Origin: an uncultured Paracoccaceae bacterium
GTDB lineage: Bacteria > Pseudomonadota > Alphaproteobacteria > Rhodobacterales > Rhodobacteraceae
Length of the DNA stretch: 64,000 bases
Direction of reading: 5' to 3'
Assembly (NCBI GenBank): GCA_947493335.1
Contig: CANLQO010000002.1
Span: forward strand, 884,993-948,992
Part shown: positions 17,361 through 26,491 of the stretch, in pieces
Layout: each line of letters starts with the position of its first letter
How positions within the stretch are numbered: position 1 is the first letter of the stretch
Translations under genes and position numbers: made by a program
The notes under the pieces: generated by a model
The model's database searches: none
What the model was told of the DNA's origin: nothing
What the model saw: the letters and a program-made list of their open reading frames with translations, nothing else

Positions 17361-18707
17361 ATGATGAAAATCACAAAGACACTCATGGTTGGTACCGCGC
17401 TTATGCTGCTACCGACCCTGGCGATGGCGCAGGATGCGCCTATGGCCGTTCCGACCAACACGGTCTGGATCCTCAACTCGCTGCTGTTTCTGATCGGTGG
17501 CTTCCTTGTGTTCTGGATGGCGGCAGGCTTCGCCATGCTCGAAGGCGGTCTGGTCCGTTCCAAGAACGTAACCATGCAGATGACCAAGAACGTCGCGCTC
17601 TTTTCGCTGGCGTCCATCTTCTATTACCTGATCGGCTACAACCTGATGTACCCGCTTGGCGATTGGATGATCGGGTCCGATGAAACCGGTGGTTACCTGT
17701 CCGCACTGTGGGGTCCTGGCGTGCTTGAAGCCGTGGGCGTTGGCGCAGACGCTGTCGACGACTATAGCTACGCCTCAACCGGTTCGGATTTCTTCTTTCA
17801 GTTGATGTTCTGTGCAGCGACCGCTTCTATCGTGTCGGGTGCGCTGGCTGAGCGGATCAAACTTTGGCCGTTCCTGATCTTCACGGTCATCCTGACCTCG
17901 ATCATCTATCCGATTCAGGCGTCCTGGAAATGGGGCGGTGGTTTCCTTGACAGCCAGTACGGCTTCCTCGACTTCGCCGGTTCGACTGTCGTGCACTCTG
18001 TTGGAGGCTGGGCTGCTTTGGTCGGCGCGATCATCCTTGGGCCACGCATCGGCAAATACAAAGACGGCAAGACAGTGCCGATCATGGGTTCCAACCTTCA
18101 GATGGCCACCTTGGGTACATTCATCCTGTGGCTGGGTTGGTTCGGTTTCAACGGCGGCTCTCAGCTTGCGATGGGCTCGATTGGCGACGTGGCTGACGTC
18201 AGCCGGATCTTTGCAAACACCAACACGGCTGCCGCCGGTGGTGCGATTGCAGCGCTGATCCTGACGCAGATCATGTACAAAAAGCCTGACCTGACCATGG
18301 TTCTGAACGGTGCGTTGGCTGGTCTGGTTTCCATCACGGCAGAGCCGCTGACACCATCCTTGGGTGCGGCAACGCTGATCGGTGCTGTTGGTGGCGTGAT
18401 CGTGGTCTTCGCTGTGCCGTTCCTGGATAAGCTCAAGATTGACGACGTGGTCGGCGCAATCCCTGTTCACCTCTTTGCAGGTATCTGGGGCACGATGGCG
18501 GTACTGCTCACCAACTCCGACGCGACCTTCATGGGTCAGCTTCTGCCAATCATCATCGTGGGCGTCTTTGTTGTCATCACCAGCGCGGTGGTTTGGATCA
18601 TCCTCAAGTCGACGATGGGCATCCGTGTCAGCGAAGAGGCGGAGGTGGCCGGCCTTGATGGCGCCGAGATGGGCATGGAGGCCTATCCCGAGTTCACCAG
18701 AGGCTAA
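17361..18707 (+). CDS. amtB: Ammonium transporter AmtB
   Basis: 448 residues. Inner-membrane trimeric ammonium channel regulated by GlnK binding. The N-terminus is a cleavable signal peptide (ends AMAQDAP), followed by about eleven membrane helices. The twin pore histidines are visible in STVVHSVGGWAAL and AIPVHLFAGIWG. I chose the ATG at 17361 with an AAGGGA site just upstream. The second ATG at 17364 is an alternative. The gene follows glnK after 24 bases, so the pair is one operon for nitrogen-limited uptake, and it ends at a strong terminator. Confidence 0.95.
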   Translation: MMKITKTLMVGTALMLLPTLAMAQDAPMAVPTNTVWILNSLLFLIGGFLVFWMAAGFAMLEGGLVRSKNVTMQMTKNVALFSLASIFYYLIGYNLMYPLGDWMIGSDETGGYLSALWGPGVLEAVGVGADAVDDYSYASTGSDFFFQLMFCAATASIVSGALAERIKLWPFLIFTVILTSIIYPIQASWKWGGGFLDSQYGFLDFAGSTVVHSVGGWAALVGAIILGPRIGKYKDGKTVPIMGSNLQMATLGTFILWLGWFGFNGGSQLAMGSIGDVADVSRIFANTNTAAAGGAIAALILTQIMYKKPDLTMVLNGALAGLVSITAEPLTPSLGAATLIGAVGGVIVVFAVPFLDKLKIDDVVGAIPVHLFAGIWGTMAVLLTNSDATFMGQLLPIIIVGVFVVITSAVVWIILKSTMGIRVSEEAEVAGLDGAEMGMEAYPEFTRG

Positions 18708-18733
18708 TCCTTCGGGACAAAAGTTCCTCCCTG

Positions 18734-18765
18734 GCCCGGGCGCAGCAATGTGTCCGGGCTTTTTT
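18734..18765 (+). terminator. Intrinsic terminator of glnK-amtB
   Basis: GCCCGG (18734-18739) and CCGGGC (18754-18759) form a stem, followed at once by six T residues (18760-18765), 27 bases after the amtB stop. Confidence 0.85.
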
Positions 18766-18919
18766 GTCGCCAGCTTGCTGGCGATAATCACGCGTCAAAC
18801 TGGCCATATGCACACGATCCTTGCGCGATGTAGAGGGCAGGTAAGGAAATGCGCTGAGACATCCCTATAAAAGCGACGGAATATAGCGCGACACATGATT
18901 CTGCTGACGGAGACCCGAT

Positions 18920-19921
18920 ATGATCCAGACACCTTATCTTTTGTTTCTTGGCGATGCGCCTGATCAGCTGGCCGCAAAAGTGGCGCAGGGCATCAAGGAC
19001 TGGAACCCTGATGCTGCCGTCGGCCAATACCGGATGCCCGGTTGTGGTGCTGATGTAGGCTTGACCGATATGACCCTGGAAGAGGCGAAGGCAGCTGGGG
19101 CCAAGACTGTGGTCGTAGGTGTCGCGAACCGGGGCGGCGTGATCTCTCAGGCGTGGCAGGACGTGCTGGTCAAGGCGCTGCAGATGGGGTTCGATCTGGC
19201 CTCCGGCCTGCACAACCTGTTACGGGACGAAGATGCGCTTGTGGCGGCCGCCCGGGTGGCAGGCATGACGTTGCACGACGTGCGCATTCCCTCTGTGGCC
19301 TATCCGATCGCCAATGGCGTAAAGCGGACCGGCAAGCGTTGTCTGGCGGTCGGCACTGATTGTTCCGTCGGCAAGATGTACACTGGCCTTGCCATGGATG
19401 CCGAGATGAAAAAGCGCGGAATGAAGTCAACGTTCCGCCCAACCGGCCAGACCGGAATCCTGATCACCGGCGGTGGCGTGCCGCTTGATGCCGTGATTGC
19501 CGACTTTATGGCGGGTGCCGTTGAATACCTCACGCCGGACAATGACGCGGATCACTGGGATCATATCGAAGGGCAGGGCAGTCTCTACCATGTCAGCTAT
19601 TCCGGCGTGACCATGGCCCTGATCCACGGTGGCCAGCCCGACGCACTGATCCTCGCGCATGAACCGACGCGGACACACATGCGCGGCCTGCCGGATTATG
19701 AGCTGCCAACGCTGGAGAACCTGCGCGACAAGGCGCTGCCCTTGGCGCAGATCGCGAACCCGGCCTGCGTTGTGGCTGGCATTTCCGTCAACACCCAGCA
19801 CCTCGCGGCAGACAAGTTCGAGGATTACCTCAAAGAGGTTGAGGATCGCATGGGGCTTCCGACTGTTGATCCGTTCCGACAGGGTGCCGGGCGACTGGTG
19901 GATGCCCTAGAGGCGATCTAG
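18920..19921 (+). CDS. dgcN: D-glutamate N-acetyltransferase DgcN (DUF1611 family)
   Basis: 333 residues. DUF1611 proteins have a P-loop-like C-terminal domain, seen here as AVGTDCSVGKMYTGLA, and an N-terminal Rossmann-like part. Members next to DgcA have been described as acetylating D-glutamate as the first step of a marine bacterial D-Glu catabolic route. That assignment here rests on family and on the neighbours: an enolase-superfamily racemase and a D-amino acid aminotransferase follow immediately. An SD-like GGAGA precedes the ATG. DUF1611 proteins were earlier loosely called NAD-dependent epimerase-like, which is the alternative label. Confidence 0.82.
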   Translation: MIQTPYLLFLGDAPDQLAAKVAQGIKDWNPDAAVGQYRMPGCGADVGLTDMTLEEAKAAGAKTVVVGVANRGGVISQAWQDVLVKALQMGFDLASGLHNLLRDEDALVAAARVAGMTLHDVRIPSVAYPIANGVKRTGKRCLAVGTDCSVGKMYTGLAMDAEMKKRGMKSTFRPTGQTGILITGGGVPLDAVIADFMAGAVEYLTPDNDADHWDHIEGQGSLYHVSYSGVTMALIHGGQPDALILAHEPTRTHMRGLPDYELPTLENLRDKALPLAQIANPACVVAGISVNTQHLAADKFEDYLKEVEDRMGLPTVDPFRQGAGRLVDALEAI

Positions 19922-19950
19922 GATCGCCAGCGCGTGCCGCGAGAGGGGGA

Positions 19951-20007
19951 AGAGTTTTCGAAGAAAATTCTTGCCTCCGGCGGAAGTATTTTTGACCAGA
20001 AGAAGGA
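19951..20007 (+). repeat. Dispersed intergenic repeat A, copy 1
   Basis: AGAGTTTTC..GAAAATTCT palindrome, then GCCTCCGGCGG, TATTT, and an AGAAGAAGGA tail that supplies the dgcA ribosome site. Matches copies at 39077-39113 (3' half only) and 54891-54948. It occupies almost the whole dgcN-dgcA gap. Confidence 0.75.
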
Positions 20008-20013
20008 CCGGTC

Positions 20014-20973
20014 ATGCAAATTGAAGTGACCCGGGATGTGTTCCAACTTGCGCAGGTCTTCACGATCAGCCGCGGCTCGCGCACGCAGGCAGAAGTGCTA
20101 ACGGTCACGGCGACGCAGGACGGGCAGACCGGTTGGGGTGAATGCGTGCCCTATGCACGCTATGGCGAAACGCTTGAAAGTGTGACCGTTCAGATCAGCG
20201 GTTTTTCTGGTCGCTGGTGTGATCTGCCAGACGAACTGCCAGCGGGTGCCGCGCGCAACGCACTTGATTGCGCGTTGTGGGATCATGCCGCCAAGTTGGC
20301 TGGAAAGCGCGTGTGGGATCTTTTGGATCTACCATCCCCGTCGCCGGAGATAACTGCCTATACGCTGTCGCTTGATACGCCAGAGGCGATGCAGGCGCAG
20401 GCCGCGGAGAACGCCCACCGGCCTTTGTTGAAGATCAAGCTGGGCACACCAGATGATATGCCGCGGCTTGAGGCCGTGCGCCGTGGCGCGCCACAGACGC
20501 CGATCATCATTGATGCGAACGAAGGATGGACTGCAGATGTCTATGCAGAGCTTGCTCCACATCTGATCGCGCTCGGCGTCAAAATGGTAGAACAACCTCT
20601 GCCCGCCGGAGACGACGACATGCTGGCCGAAATCGCGCGACCGTTACCTGTTTGCGCGGACGAGTCCTGTCATGATCGCGCCAGCCTGCCCGCACTCAAG
20701 GGCAAGTACGATATGGTCAACATCAAGCTCGACAAGGCGGGCGGTCTGACCGAAGCGCTGGCGCTTAAGGCCCAGGCACTGGCAGAAGGCTATCAGGTGA
20801 TGGTCGGCTGTATGGTGGGATCATCGTTGGCCATGGCGCCCGCGACGATACTGGCGCAGGGCGTGGCCTTTACGGACCTTGACGGCCCGCTGCTATTGGC
20901 CGAAGACCGCAAAGAACCTTTGATTTTTGATGCAGATGGGGTCCATGCCCCCACTGCCGCACTATGGGGATGA
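20014..20973 (+). CDS. dgcA: N-acetyl-D-glutamate racemase DgcA (enolase superfamily, dipeptide epimerase-like)
   Basis: 319 residues. The mandelate racemase/muconate cycloisomerase fold is recognisable from the KxK acid-base site (LLKIKLG), metal ligands in IIDANEGW, MVEQPLP and VCADESCHD, and the second catalytic Lys in MVNIKLDKAGG. Such proteins were first called L-Ala-D/L-Glu epimerases. Next to DgcN the proposed role is conversion of N-acetyl-D-Glu to N-acetyl-L-Glu. Its ribosome site lies in a dispersed repeat. The stop overlaps the next start (ATGA at 20970-20973). Muropeptide epimerase activity remains an alternative. Confidence 0.85.
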   Translation: MQIEVTRDVFQLAQVFTISRGSRTQAEVLTVTATQDGQTGWGECVPYARYGETLESVTVQISGFSGRWCDLPDELPAGAARNALDCALWDHAAKLAGKRVWDLLDLPSPSPEITAYTLSLDTPEAMQAQAAENAHRPLLKIKLGTPDDMPRLEAVRRGAPQTPIIIDANEGWTADVYAELAPHLIALGVKMVEQPLPAGDDDMLAEIARPLPVCADESCHDRASLPALKGKYDMVNIKLDKAGGLTEALALKAQALAEGYQVMVGCMVGSSLAMAPATILAQGVAFTDLDGPLLLAEDRKEPLIFDADGVHAPTAALWG

Positions 20974-21833
20974 CCATGCGCACCGTTTATCTGAATGGCG
21001 ATTATCTGCCCGAAACCGAAGCCAAGGTTTCCATTTTTGACCGCGGGTTCCTGATGGCCGATGGCGTCTATGAGGTGACAAGCGTTCTGGACGGTAAACT
21101 GATTGACTTTGATGGCCACGCCAAGCGGCTTGAGCGGTCGTTGAACGAGCTTGAGATGCGCAGCCCGATCAGCATGGAAGAATTGTTGGACGTCCACCGC
21201 GAATTGGTACGCATCAACGAGATCGACGAGGGCATGATCTACCTGCAGATCACCCGCGGTGCGCCCGGCGACCGCGACTTTGCCTATCCACCAGAAGACA
21301 CGGAGCCGACCATCGTGCTCTTTACTCAGAACAAGCCGGGCCTTGCCAACTCGCCCGCCGCGAAGAAGGGCATGAAGGTGATCTCGATTGCCGATCAGCG
21401 CTGGGGGCGTCGCGACATCAAGACGGTGCAACTGTTGTATCCGTCGATGGGCAAGATGATGGCCAAGGCCGCAGGCTGCGATGACGCATGGATGGTCGAG
21501 GACGGCGCCGTGACAGAAGGCACGTCCAACAATGCCTATATCGTCAAAGGCAACACGATCATCACGCGGCAACTGTCGAACGATATCCTGCATGGGATCA
21601 CCCGCGCTGCTGTGCTGCGGTTCGCCAAAGAGGCACAAATGAAGGTCGAAGAACGCCCCTTCACCATTGCCGAGGCGCAGGAGGCCGACGAGGCCTTTAT
21701 CACCTCTGCCAGCACGTTTGTGATGCCGGTGGTCGAGATTGATGGCACGATGCTTGGCGACGGTACGCCGGGACCGGTCGCCGCACGTTTGCGCGAGATT
21801 TATCTGGATGAAAGCCGCAAGGCCGCAGTCTAG
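20970..21833 (+). CDS. dat: D-amino acid aminotransferase (PLP fold type IV)
   Basis: 287 residues. Fold IV aminotransferase that would move an amino group between D-amino acids and 2-oxo acids. The PLP Lys is in RRDIKTVQLL, the position of the DIKSLNLL motif of D-AAT. EGTSNNAYIV and the C-terminal SASTFVMPV are also family typical. The start ATG overlaps the dgcA stop. In the operon it could feed D-Glu into DgcN or recycle it with D-Ala, linking D-amino acid scavenging with peptidoglycan turnover. Branched-chain aminotransferase or ADC lyase are alternative fold IV activities, but the Lys context favours D-AAT. Its stop shares CTAG with the converging RTX gene. Confidence 0.87.
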   Translation: MTMRTVYLNGDYLPETEAKVSIFDRGFLMADGVYEVTSVLDGKLIDFDGHAKRLERSLNELEMRSPISMEELLDVHRELVRINEIDEGMIYLQITRGAPGDRDFAYPPEDTEPTIVLFTQNKPGLANSPAAKKGMKVISIADQRWGRRDIKTVQLLYPSMGKMMAKAAGCDDAWMVEDGAVTEGTSNNAYIVKGNTIITRQLSNDILHGITRAAVLRFAKEAQMKVEERPFTIAEAQEADEAFITSASTFVMPVVEIDGTMLGDGTPGPVAARLREIYLDESRKAAV

Positions 21834-23338
21834 GCGTAGCTGCTGACTTGAACGGCCCGCGCGGGTATCTCGCTTGGGCGGAGCCCTTCGATCAGCGCAA
21901 CTTCACTGCTGCCTACGAAAACGCGGGTGTCATCTCCGTCCCGCGCGAACCGTACCGTCAGATCATTCCCCTCGACGCCGATCTCAATCTGGTCACGTCC
22001 GGGTTCAAAGTCGGTGATGCGGACGATCGCGTCACCACGTGCGAATTCCTCGATATCAAAGACATCCTGGCCATGTCCGCCTGTCGCGATATCGCCATCG
22101 TCCAGGATAAGACGGTCGTCTCCATTACCTCCAAAAAGCACGTCTGACTTCGGATTATCCAAGTCGTATCCGTCGATGACATCCGCGCCGTCGCCGCCAT
22201 AAAGCGTATCCGCCCCACCGCCACCTTCGATCAGATCGCGACCCATTCCGCCGCTTATTGTATCGTCGCCAAACCCACCCAGGACCCTGTCGTCGCCGCT
22301 TCCGGCCTGAACAGAGTTGTTGCCCCATCCGAGGCTGCCTTCTGCCGCGAAGGGATAGGTTGTGCGCAGGGAAATGTAGTCGTCACCAGCTCCAGTCGAA
22401 ATCTCGTCATCGCCACGCGCGGCAAAAACCGCATCGTCGCCTGACCCGGTGCTGATCTGGTCATCGCCCTGGGTGCCCAGACGCAACGCCCCGGGGGTGA
22501 CGGTCTGATCGGCGATGTCTTGTGCGCCAAAGAAGAAGTCCACGTCATCTGGATCGTTCACGCCTTCAATCCGGAGAATGACCTCCCCTCCAAGGCGCAC
22601 ATCAACGCCGCCGCCGTTCGACTCCAGCACCGGGTCTTGACCCTGGAATGCGAGCGGAACCGTGATGAAGATGCCTTCGCCGACTTCATAGTCGCTGATA
22701 ACAGCCGGTTCGATTGGCCCGGCATTCAACACAACGAAAAAGGCATCCATGTCAGCCCCGCCGGAGAGCAGATCGCCATTGTCGCCTGCCACAACATCGC
22801 GACCATAACCGCCGTAGAGTTCGTCAGGGCTTTCAGCCTCTCCGTTGCCGTCGACCCCGTCAATCAAGTCCGCGCCAAGTTCGCCATAGATCGTGTTACG
22901 CCCAAGAAAATCGACCAGCGTATCCTCGCCATCACCGCCGCGAATGAAATCATCGCCCGCGACCTGTTCCGCATTTGGGGCGTCGATCCAAAAATTGGCG
23001 TCGCTGCCAGCACCTAGAAAGATGCGGTCGTCGCCCGGGCCGCCTGCAACCTGATCATTTCCATCTTCACCAAACAACCGATCGTTTGCAGCGCCACCGT
23101 CAGCGATATCGTCGCCGCCGCCCAATTCCAGCTGGTCGCGCCCGTCGGTCCCGATGACGCTATCACCATCGTCGCCAAAGCTTTGCAGGATCAGCAGTTG
23201 GTCGTCAGGATCAGATGTAAGTTTGCGCGTTGTGTCTGCATCCGCATCACCGTCATCACCTGATCCACCGTCGCCATGGTCAATGAACAACAGCCCAATT
23301 GCTGCCATCATTAAGAGCGGAACCGCAATAATATCCAT
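21830..23338 (-). CDS. RTX calcium-binding repeat protein with N-terminal membrane segment
   Basis: 502 residues from the ATG at 23338. About twenty copies of the GGxGxDxhx nonapeptide (such as GGAANDRLFGEDGNDQVAGG) lie in two blocks, near residues 60-210 and 285-425, forming Ca-binding beta rolls. The composition is very acidic. Unlike classic RTX toxins there is a hydrophobic helix at the N-terminus (IIAVPLLMMAAIGLLF), a layout common in roseobacters, so it may be membrane anchored or carry an unusual export signal. A type I exporter lies at 11-14 kb. No enzymatic domain is visible. The stop shares CTAG with the converging dat gene. Confidence 0.88.
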   Translation of the reverse strand: MDIIAVPLLMMAAIGLLFIDHGDGGSGDDGDADADTTRKLTSDPDDQLLILQSFGDDGDSVIGTDGRDQLELGGGDDIADGGAANDRLFGEDGNDQVAGGPGDDRIFLGAGSDANFWIDAPNAEQVAGDDFIRGGDGEDTLVDFLGRNTIYGELGADLIDGVDGNGEAESPDELYGGYGRDVVAGDNGDLLSGGADMDAFFVVLNAGPIEPAVISDYEVGEGIFITVPLAFQGQDPVLESNGGGVDVRLGGEVILRIEGVNDPDDVDFFFGAQDIADQTVTPGALRLGTQGDDQISTGSGDDAVFAARGDDEISTGAGDDYISLRTTYPFAAEGSLGWGNNSVQAGSGDDRVLGGFGDDTISGGMGRDLIEGGGGADTLYGGDGADVIDGYDLDNPKSDVLFGGNGDDRLILDDGDIATGGHGQDVFDIEEFARGDAIVRITDFEPGRDQIEIGVEGNDLTVRFARDGDDTRVFVGSSEVALIEGLRPSEIPARAVQVSSYA

Positions 23339-23482
23339 GACCAAATAACCCGCATATGCGCTACATATCGTCTTCCACTACGCGCCCGGAACGAGGTCTT
23401 GTCAACGATGGTGTTTTCACTTTGGTCGTAGATCCGTGTGCAATCGCGCCGTTGACGCGGATTGAACCGAGATTGGCGACAA

Positions 23483-24679
23483 TCAATCGGCGCGGGTTTC
23501 GTCGTCTTGTGGCGACAGATCGTACTTTGCTGTCAGCTTCCAGACGTGATCCGGCACCATATTCTTCATCTTTGCGGGTTCTTCCCGGCGCAGATGCAGC
23601 ACCGTCTCCGCGGCCTTCATTTCAAGCCTCGCCTTGGCGAACTCCATTCCCCGCGGCCCGATCCGCGGCTGAAGCCAGGCCATCAGCGGGCGCAGCCAAT
23701 CCGGCATCCGACGCAGGGGAAGGCCGCCGGCAGCAAGGCGCGTGTTTTCGATAAAGCCTTTAACAGCTGATCTGCGGTTGCCTCTTGTTCCTGGCGCTTG
23801 CAATGAAACCAGATCCCCAAGTCCGTCGAGCATTTCCCGCCCGCGCGCATTGCGCACGATCAGCCATTGGTCACCCTCACCCGCCATGTATCCGACGGTG
23901 ATGTCTGCTAGCCGGTTTGTGTAATCAACGCAGGTGCGGCAGGTCAGCGGAAAGAAGTCGCGCGGCAAATCCGATAATGGGAGTTTCAGAAACGGGATCA
24001 GCCGTTGGCTGCCGTCCTCAAACCGCAGCTCAACGTGGTAGTCGGCCCGAAATTCCAGATAGGTCACTGTCTCGGGCGCACCGGTGAGGCGGGCCAGAAA
24101 CCCATGAAAATTGGCCGTGGTCGTATTGTCTGAACAGGGCGTTCCAATCACATAAAGCCGTTCCAGACCCAGCTTTTGCTCGAGTGCGCGCAGGGCGTAG
24201 ACTTGACACGGAATGCCGATCACAGCGAGCCGCTTGTGCCCTGCGGCTGCAGCAGGTTCCAAAAGCGCCAGCAAGGGCGCGTAACCCATCCGCATTCCGC
24301 GCGCCTGTTGCATATCTTCGGCTTGCGTAATGATCGCCGGGCGCGGTGCCCAGCGGTCGCTTTCGTCCGGCACCATGCACAGCACCGCGTCAACTTTGCC
24401 TTTGGCCAACAGATCAGCGGCCAATCCAGTGGTGATGCCGGTCCATTGTGCGCCTGTCGCGGGCTTTTTGAGTGCCGCACGATACATCGCTTGTTGCACC
24501 CCGAAGAAGGGGTCAGCAGACGCGCGCCCATGGACCTGTTTTTCAAGTCCGGGGTAGTCCGGCTTGATAAATTGACATGCCGCTCCGCAAGCGCCGGGGT
24601 TGGTCATGCGCGACACACCGCAATCTGTGCAAAGGCCGCGTGGGGCGGGTTTGGCAAAGTCGGGGGTGGTGACGCTCAT
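23483..24679 (-). CDS. FrhB/FdhB-type [4Fe-4S] flavoprotein, BciB-like
   Basis: 398 residues of the coenzyme F420 hydrogenase/dehydrogenase beta-subunit family. Iron-sulfur cysteines are visible in LCTDCGVSR, GACGAACQF, IGIPCQVYAL, GTPCSDNTT and LTCRTCVDYTNRLAD. The last is the C-terminal cluster motif. The closest characterised relative I can name is BciB, the ferredoxin-dependent 8-vinyl reductase of (bacterio)chlorophyll synthesis. Many nonphototrophic Rhodobacteraceae carry related proteins, and no photosynthesis gene is in the window, so I keep the call general. Divergent from asd. Confidence 0.75.
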   Translation of the reverse strand: MSVTTPDFAKPAPRGLCTDCGVSRMTNPGACGAACQFIKPDYPGLEKQVHGRASADPFFGVQQAMYRAALKKPATGAQWTGITTGLAADLLAKGKVDAVLCMVPDESDRWAPRPAIITQAEDMQQARGMRMGYAPLLALLEPAAAAGHKRLAVIGIPCQVYALRALEQKLGLERLYVIGTPCSDNTTTANFHGFLARLTGAPETVTYLEFRADYHVELRFEDGSQRLIPFLKLPLSDLPRDFFPLTCRTCVDYTNRLADITVGYMAGEGDQWLIVRNARGREMLDGLGDLVSLQAPGTRGNRRSAVKGFIENTRLAAGGLPLRRMPDWLRPLMAWLQPRIGPRGMEFAKARLEMKAAETVLHLRREEPAKMKNMVPDHVWKLTAKYDLSPQDDETRAD

Positions 24680-24793
24680 ATCCGCAGCCTGCCGCTGTCA
24701 CAGCCACGTGTAAAGGTGGATCGACCGGGCTGTGCCCCTTCCCAATGCCGCACCTGCATTGTAAGAGGCGCGGACTCACCAAGGAGTAAGGAC

Positions 24794-25816
24794 ATGGGTT
24801 ATAAAGTCGTTGTCGTCGGCGCCACGGGCAACGTGGGCCACGAAATGCTGAATATCCTCGCGGAACGTGGGTTCCCCGTGGACGAAATCGCAGTACTCGC
24901 CAGCCGCAAATCGCTGGGGACCGAGGTGACATTTGGCGACAAAACCCTGAAGACCAAAGACCTCGACACCTTCGACTTTACTGGTTGGGACATGTCGCTT
25001 TGGGCCGTCGGTTCCGATGCGACCAAGAAATACGCACCCAAGGCCGCCAAAGCCGGCTGCGTGGTCATCGATAACTCGTCGCTCTATCGTTACGATCCCG
25101 ACGTGCCGCTGATCGTGCCAGAGGTGAACCCCGATGCCGTGCATGATTACGCAAAGAAAAACATCATCGCCAACCCCAACTGTTCCACCGCGCAGATGGT
25201 GGTGGCGCTGAAGCCCTTGCACGACCGCGCCACGATCAAACGGGTTGTTGTCAGCACGTATCAATCGGTGTCTGGTGCCGGTAAGGCGGGCATGGATGAG
25301 CTCTGGGATCAGACCAAAGGCATGTATGTGCCGGGGCAAGAAAAAGACCCTGATACGTTCACCAAGCAAATCGCTTTCAACGTCATTCCGCACATCGACG
25401 TCTTTATGGATGACGGATCCACCAAGGAAGAATGGAAGATGGTGGCCGAGACGAAAAAGATCGTCGACAAGGCGATCAAGGTCACAGCAACCTGCGTGCG
25501 CGTGCCGGTCATGGTCGGCCATTCCGAAGCAGTGAACATCGAGTTTGAAGACTTCCTTGACGAAGACGAGGCGCGCGACATCTTGCGCACAGCCCCGGGC
25601 ATCATGGTCATCGATAAACGCGAAAACGGCGGCTACGTCACGCCCGTTGAATGTGTTGGCGACTATGCGACGTTCATCAGCCGCATCCGTCAGGATAGCA
25701 CCATCGAAAATGGTTTGAACCTGTGGTGCGTCTCAGACAACCTGCGCAAGGGCGCTGCATTGAACGCAGTGCAGATTGCCGAACTGCTGGGACGCGAGTG
25801 CCTGAAGAAGGGTTAA
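24794..25816 (+). CDS. asd: Aspartate-semialdehyde dehydrogenase
   Basis: 340 residues. Reduces aspartyl-4-phosphate to aspartate semialdehyde with NADPH, the branch point to Lys, Met, Thr and diaminopimelate. NADP fold VVVGATGNVGHEML is at the N-terminus, the catalytic Cys is in NPNCSTAQM and the active-site His in VMVGHSEAVN. I chose the ATG at 24794 with a perfect AAGGAG site. A much longer open frame upstream crosses the divergent flavoprotein gene and has no homology. Ends at a strong bidirectional terminator shared with cobO. Confidence 0.96.
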   Translation: MGYKVVVVGATGNVGHEMLNILAERGFPVDEIAVLASRKSLGTEVTFGDKTLKTKDLDTFDFTGWDMSLWAVGSDATKKYAPKAAKAGCVVIDNSSLYRYDPDVPLIVPEVNPDAVHDYAKKNIIANPNCSTAQMVVALKPLHDRATIKRVVVSTYQSVSGAGKAGMDELWDQTKGMYVPGQEKDPDTFTKQIAFNVIPHIDVFMDDGSTKEEWKMVAETKKIVDKAIKVTATCVRVPVMVGHSEAVNIEFEDFLDEDEARDILRTAPGIMVIDKRENGGYVTPVECVGDYATFISRIRQDSTIENGLNLWCVSDNLRKGAALNAVQIAELLGRECLKKG

Positions 25817-25838
25817 GACCTACAACAACGTATTGAAA

Positions 25839-25864
25839 AGCCCCGCAGTCCTGCGGGGCTTTTT
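25839..25864. terminator. Bidirectional intrinsic terminator between asd and cobO
   Basis: AGCCCCGCAG and CTGCGGGGCT are perfect 10-base arms around TC, followed by TTTTT on the plus strand. The minus strand also gives a T-run (AAAAG before the left arm). It serves the converging asd and cobO genes. Confidence 0.9.
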
Positions 25865-25882
25865 CTATAGTGGCTGGGACTT

Positions 25883-26491
25883 CTAAAATTCAACGCCGAT
25901 TTGGGCCTTGATGCCGGACCGGAATGGGTGCTTGACCAGTTCCATCTCGGTCACCAGATCGGCAATCTCGATCAGGTCGTCATGTGCGTTGCGCCCTGTC
26001 AGTACCACATGAGTCATATCGGGCTTTTGCGTCGCCAGAAATTCGACCACCTCCGCGATATCGACATAGTTGTAACGGATGGCGATGTTGATCTCATCCA
26101 ACAAAACCATGTGGTTACTTTCATCAAGGATCAGCTCCTTGGCTTTGGCCCAGGCGGCCTGCGCCATTTCGGTATCGCGTGTCTTGTCCTGCGTTTCCCA
26201 GGTGAAACCTTCGCCCATTGTGTGAAACGCGCAGGTGTCTGCGAACTTGCCCAGGATCAGGTCGCGTTCACCAGTGGACATCCCACCCTTGATGAACTGC
26301 ACCACGGCGCATTTCATGTCATGGGCGATGCACCGAAAGATCATGCCGAACGCGGCAGAGCTTTTGCCCTTGCCCTTGCCCGTATGCACGATGATCAGGC
26401 CTTTCTTGTCGGTCTTGGTGGCCATGATCTTGTCGCGCGCGGCCTTCTTCTTGGCCATCTTGGTGGCGTGGCGGTCGGTGTCGTCGGTCAT
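25883..26491 (-). CDS. cobO: Cob(I)yrinic acid a,c-diamide adenosyltransferase CobO
   Basis: 202 residues. Adds the 5'-deoxyadenosyl group of ATP to reduced corrinoid, forming adenosylcobyrinic acid a,c-diamide. The P-loop HTGKGKGKSSAAFG and the switch LLDEINIAIRYNY are characteristic of the BtuR/CobO family. The N-terminus is Lys-rich and probably disordered. The ATG has a GGGAGA site. The gene is monocistronic here, separated from the other cob genes by the micro-ORF locus and a protease gene, and no B12 riboswitch is visible in front of it. Confidence 0.94.
   Translation of the reverse strand: MTDDTDRHATKMAKKKAARDKIMATKTDKKGLIIVHTGKGKGKSSAAFGMIFRCIAHDMKCAVVQFIKGGMSTGERDLILGKFADTCAFHTMGEGFTWETQDKTRDTEMAQAAWAKAKELILDESNHMVLLDEINIAIRYNYVDIAEVVEFLATQKPDMTHVVLTGRNAHDDLIEIADLVTEMELVKHPFRSGIKAQIGVEF

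Noticed and set aside
24176..24793. Long plus-strand extension upstream of asd
   Set aside because: It is the shadow of the minus-strand BciB-like gene; asd homology and a perfect AAGGAG site begin at 24781-24794.
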